NCBI GenBank assembly: GCA_038200385.1
Contig: JBBPYA010000252.1
Coordinates: forward strand, 1 to 6,094
Length of the DNA stretch: 6,094 bases
From: JBBPYA01 sp038200385
GTDB taxonomy: Bacteria; Actinomycetota; Actinomycetes; Mycobacteriales; Geodermatophilaceae
Reading direction: 5' to 3'
Shown: positions 4,828 through 6,094 of the stretch, in pieces
How the letters are laid out: the number at the start of each line of letters is the position of its first letter
Position numbering within the stretch: the stretch's first letter is position 1
Position numbers and translations under genes: made by a program
Notes under the pieces: generated by a model
What the model was told of the DNA's origin: nothing
Database searches by the model: none
The model's input: the letters and a program-made list of their open reading frames with translations, nothing else

Positions 4828-5995
4828 CTGGCTCTACACCGCGATTTCGTTCGTCCTGAAATCGTGGCACTCCCTGTTCACCACGCTCGGGCTGGACCCC
4901 AACTCCGGGATCACCTGGGCGCTGTCGATCTTCTTCCTGGTCGTCACGGTGCGTATCCTGCTGTTCCGCTTCTTCATCAAGCAGGTGAAGTCGCAACGGG
5001 CCATGCAGGAACTGCAGCCGGAGATCGCCAAGCTGCGAACTCAGTTCGGCAGCGACCGCCAAGGGATGGCCAAGGCCCAGCAGGACCTGTTCCGCGACCG
5101 CGGGGTCAATCCGCTGTCGGGCTGTCTGCCGATCCTGCTGCAGGCGCCGGTGTTCATCTCGCTGTTCCATGTACTGCGGCGGCTGCGACCGGACGCGGTC
5201 GGGCTGTACAGCTGGGACAACTCGCTGACCGACAGCGCGGCGCGCGCCTCGTTGTTCGGGGCGCCGATCAGTTCCTCGTTCAACATGGACCCGGTCAAGG
5301 CCCAGGCGATCTTCCAGATCGAGGGGGTGACCTACACCAGCATCCGGGTCGTCGCGTTCACGCTGATGGTGCTGATGTCGATCACGACGTTCATCACCCA
5401 GAAGCAGATCATGCGCAAGTCCGGGCCGGTGCAGGGCCAAGCCGCCATGATCCAGAAGCTGATGCTCTACGTGATCCCGGTCAGCCTGTTCGTCTCCGGT
5501 TTCTTCTTCCCGCTCGGCGTGCTGCTGTACTGGTTTATGAACAACCTGTGGACCATGGGTCAGCAGTTCTACATCCTGCACAAGCACCCGCCCAAGAACG
5601 CCGCAAACCAGGGCAAGGACGACAAACCGGCCCTAGATCCGAAGCTGCTGGCGCCCAAACCCGGGGCGAAGCCGGCCCGAGCCAAACCTGGACGTCCGGT
5701 GGTGGCATCTGCACCGGCCGAGCCGCCCTCGCTGGTCAAGCCGGAACCGGCGGCCACCTCCGGCAAGCGAGCGGCTGTCGGCAAGTCCGGCTCGAGCCGA
5801 GTCACGGTCAGCGAGCGAGAGCCTGCGAGTCCCGGGAACGGCAACGCCCCGTCGGCCGGTCACCCGGCCGGAAAGTCCAACGGAGCCAGCCCGGCGTCGG
5901 CCGCCGCCAGCCCGGCCGCCGCCAGCCCGGCCGCCGACCAGCCGGCAGCCATGAAGCGGCCGCAGGCCACCAAGCAGAAGCGAAAGAAGCGCTGA
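4817..5995 (+). CDS. yidC: Membrane protein insertase YidC/Oxa1 family (TTG start)
   Basis: Inserts and folds membrane proteins in the cytoplasmic membrane, alone or with Sec. The 392-residue product shows an N-terminal amphipathic segment (3-22), transmembrane stretches at about 33-54, 103-120, 175-194 and a long hydrophobic region 216-247 that fits two segments, with the groove arginine as R46 in VVTVRILLF (42-50), a coiled basic cytoplasmic loop (about 55-95), and the family block NPLSGCLPILLQAPVF (98-113). Residues from about 256 on form a disordered Lys/Pro/Ala/Ser tail ending in KQKRKKR (386-392), suited to ribosome contact. It lacks a lipoprotein signal, as is usual in actinobacteria. 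It begins with TTG inside the yidD 3' end; jag probably follows 67 bp downstream. Confidence 0.97.
   Translation: MSLDWLYTAISFVLKSWHSLFTTLGLDPNSGITWALSIFFLVVTVRILLFRFFIKQVKSQRAMQELQPEIAKLRTQFGSDRQGMAKAQQDLFRDRGVNPLSGCLPILLQAPVFISLFHVLRRLRPDAVGLYSWDNSLTDSAARASLFGAPISSSFNMDPVKAQAIFQIEGVTYTSIRVVAFTLMVLMSITTFITQKQIMRKSGPVQGQAAMIQKLMLYVIPVSLFVSGFFFPLGVLLYWFMNNLWTMGQQFYILHKHPPKNAANQGKDDKPALDPKLLAPKPGAKPARAKPGRPVVASAPAEPPSLVKPEPAATSGKRAAVGKSGSSRVTVSEREPASPGNGNAPSAGHPAGKSNGASPASAAASPAAASPAADQPAAMKRPQATKQKRKKR
5883..5945 (+). repeat. GC-rich tandem repeat in the yidC tail
   Basis: A 15-bp unit GGCCGCCGCCAGCCC occurs twice in tandem (5899-5913 and 5914-5928), flanked by imperfect copies. It encodes an Ala/Ser/Pro-rich run (ASPAA type, about residues 357-378). 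It keeps the frame, so it would change tail length in steps of five residues; in-frame slippage is the likely origin. Confidence 0.75.
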
Positions 5996-6062
5996 CCACC
6001 GGATGCCCGGGGCGTACGAGGCCCTGTGGTGACCGGTCCAGCCCCCACGTCCCAGGAGATCC

Positions 6063-6094
6063 GTGAGCCAGCCCAGCGATAGCGTGATGCCCGC
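6063..6094 (+). CDS. jag: Probable start of Jag (SpoIIIJ-associated RNA-binding protein), partial
   Basis: Only 32 bases are in the window. A GTG at 6063 follows AGGAG (6054-6058) by four bases and opens a frame to the window edge encoding (M)SQPSDSVMP. The same frame has a stop at 6030-6032, so the gene cannot begin much earlier. The identity comes from gene order alone: yidC is usually followed by jag, a KH/R3H-domain protein, and then rsmG. No domain is visible in ten codons, and a later ATG at 6084 is also possible. The 67-bp yidC-jag gap holds nothing else I can name. Confidence 0.5.
   Translation, partial: MSQPSDSVMP

Noticed and set aside
4721..5587. Minus-strand 288-codon frame opposite yidC
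   Set aside because: Shadow of yidC; rich in Gln, Asp, His and Arg, with no hydrophobic core or family signature.
4864..6066. Plus-strand 400-codon frame overlapping yidC in another phase
   Set aside because: Out-of-phase reading of yidC with Gly/Ala/Arg composition; the real frame shows Oxa1-family membrane segments.
1..6094. CRISPR array, tRNA, rRNA, insertion sequence, or parS site
   Set aside because: Looked for by eye: no regularly spaced repeats, cloverleaf, terminal inverted repeats or transposase, and no TGTTTCACGTGAAACA-like parS site.

Overview
The window is the chromosomal replication-origin neighbourhood of a high-GC Gram-positive bacterium (Actinomycetota). This rests on conserved gene order, very high GC with G/C-ending codons, frequent GTG and TTG starts, an actinobacterial-type L34 and DnaA, and DnaA-box-like sites of the TTGTCCACA type rather than TTATCCACA. 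A decarboxylating 6-phosphogluconate dehydrogenase gene next to dnaN recalls the Streptomyces order dnaA-dnaN-gnd-recF. I cannot place the order or genus from sequence alone.

Layout. Two gene sets diverge from an intergenic region at about 3607-4049. Leftward (minus strand) run dnaA (2158-3606, TTG start), dnaN (702-1829) and the N-terminal two thirds of a gnd-like gene (1-579, cut by the window edge). Rightward (plus strand) run rpmH (4050-4187), rnpA (4193-4540), yidD (4537-4827), yidC (4817-5995, TTG start) and probably the first codons of jag (from 6063). The rpmH-rnpA-yidD-yidC genes are 5 bp apart or overlapping, which implies one transcript and translational coupling.

Non-coding regions. 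The 328-bp dnaA-dnaN gap is the probable oriC: one perfect DnaA box abuts a degenerate one, and several weaker boxes lie around them. The 443-bp dnaA-rpmH gap holds a pair of 8/9 DnaA boxes in the dnaA leader, a candidate dnaA promoter, a possible back-to-back rpmH promoter, and small palindromes. The 122-bp dnaN-gnd gap contains only GC-rich hairpins.

Function. The left arm encodes the initiator and the sliding clamp, plus a pentose-phosphate-type dehydrogenase carried along. The right arm encodes ribosomal protein L34, the RNase P protein, and the YidD/YidC membrane-insertion factors. This is a core, well-conserved locus. I see no mobile element, CRISPR array, tRNA, rRNA or unrecognised cassette, and no convincing undescribed system. 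The points worth a second look are the fine architecture of the origin and promoters, a diverged RNR motif in RnpA, and the apparent NAD preference of the Gnd protein.
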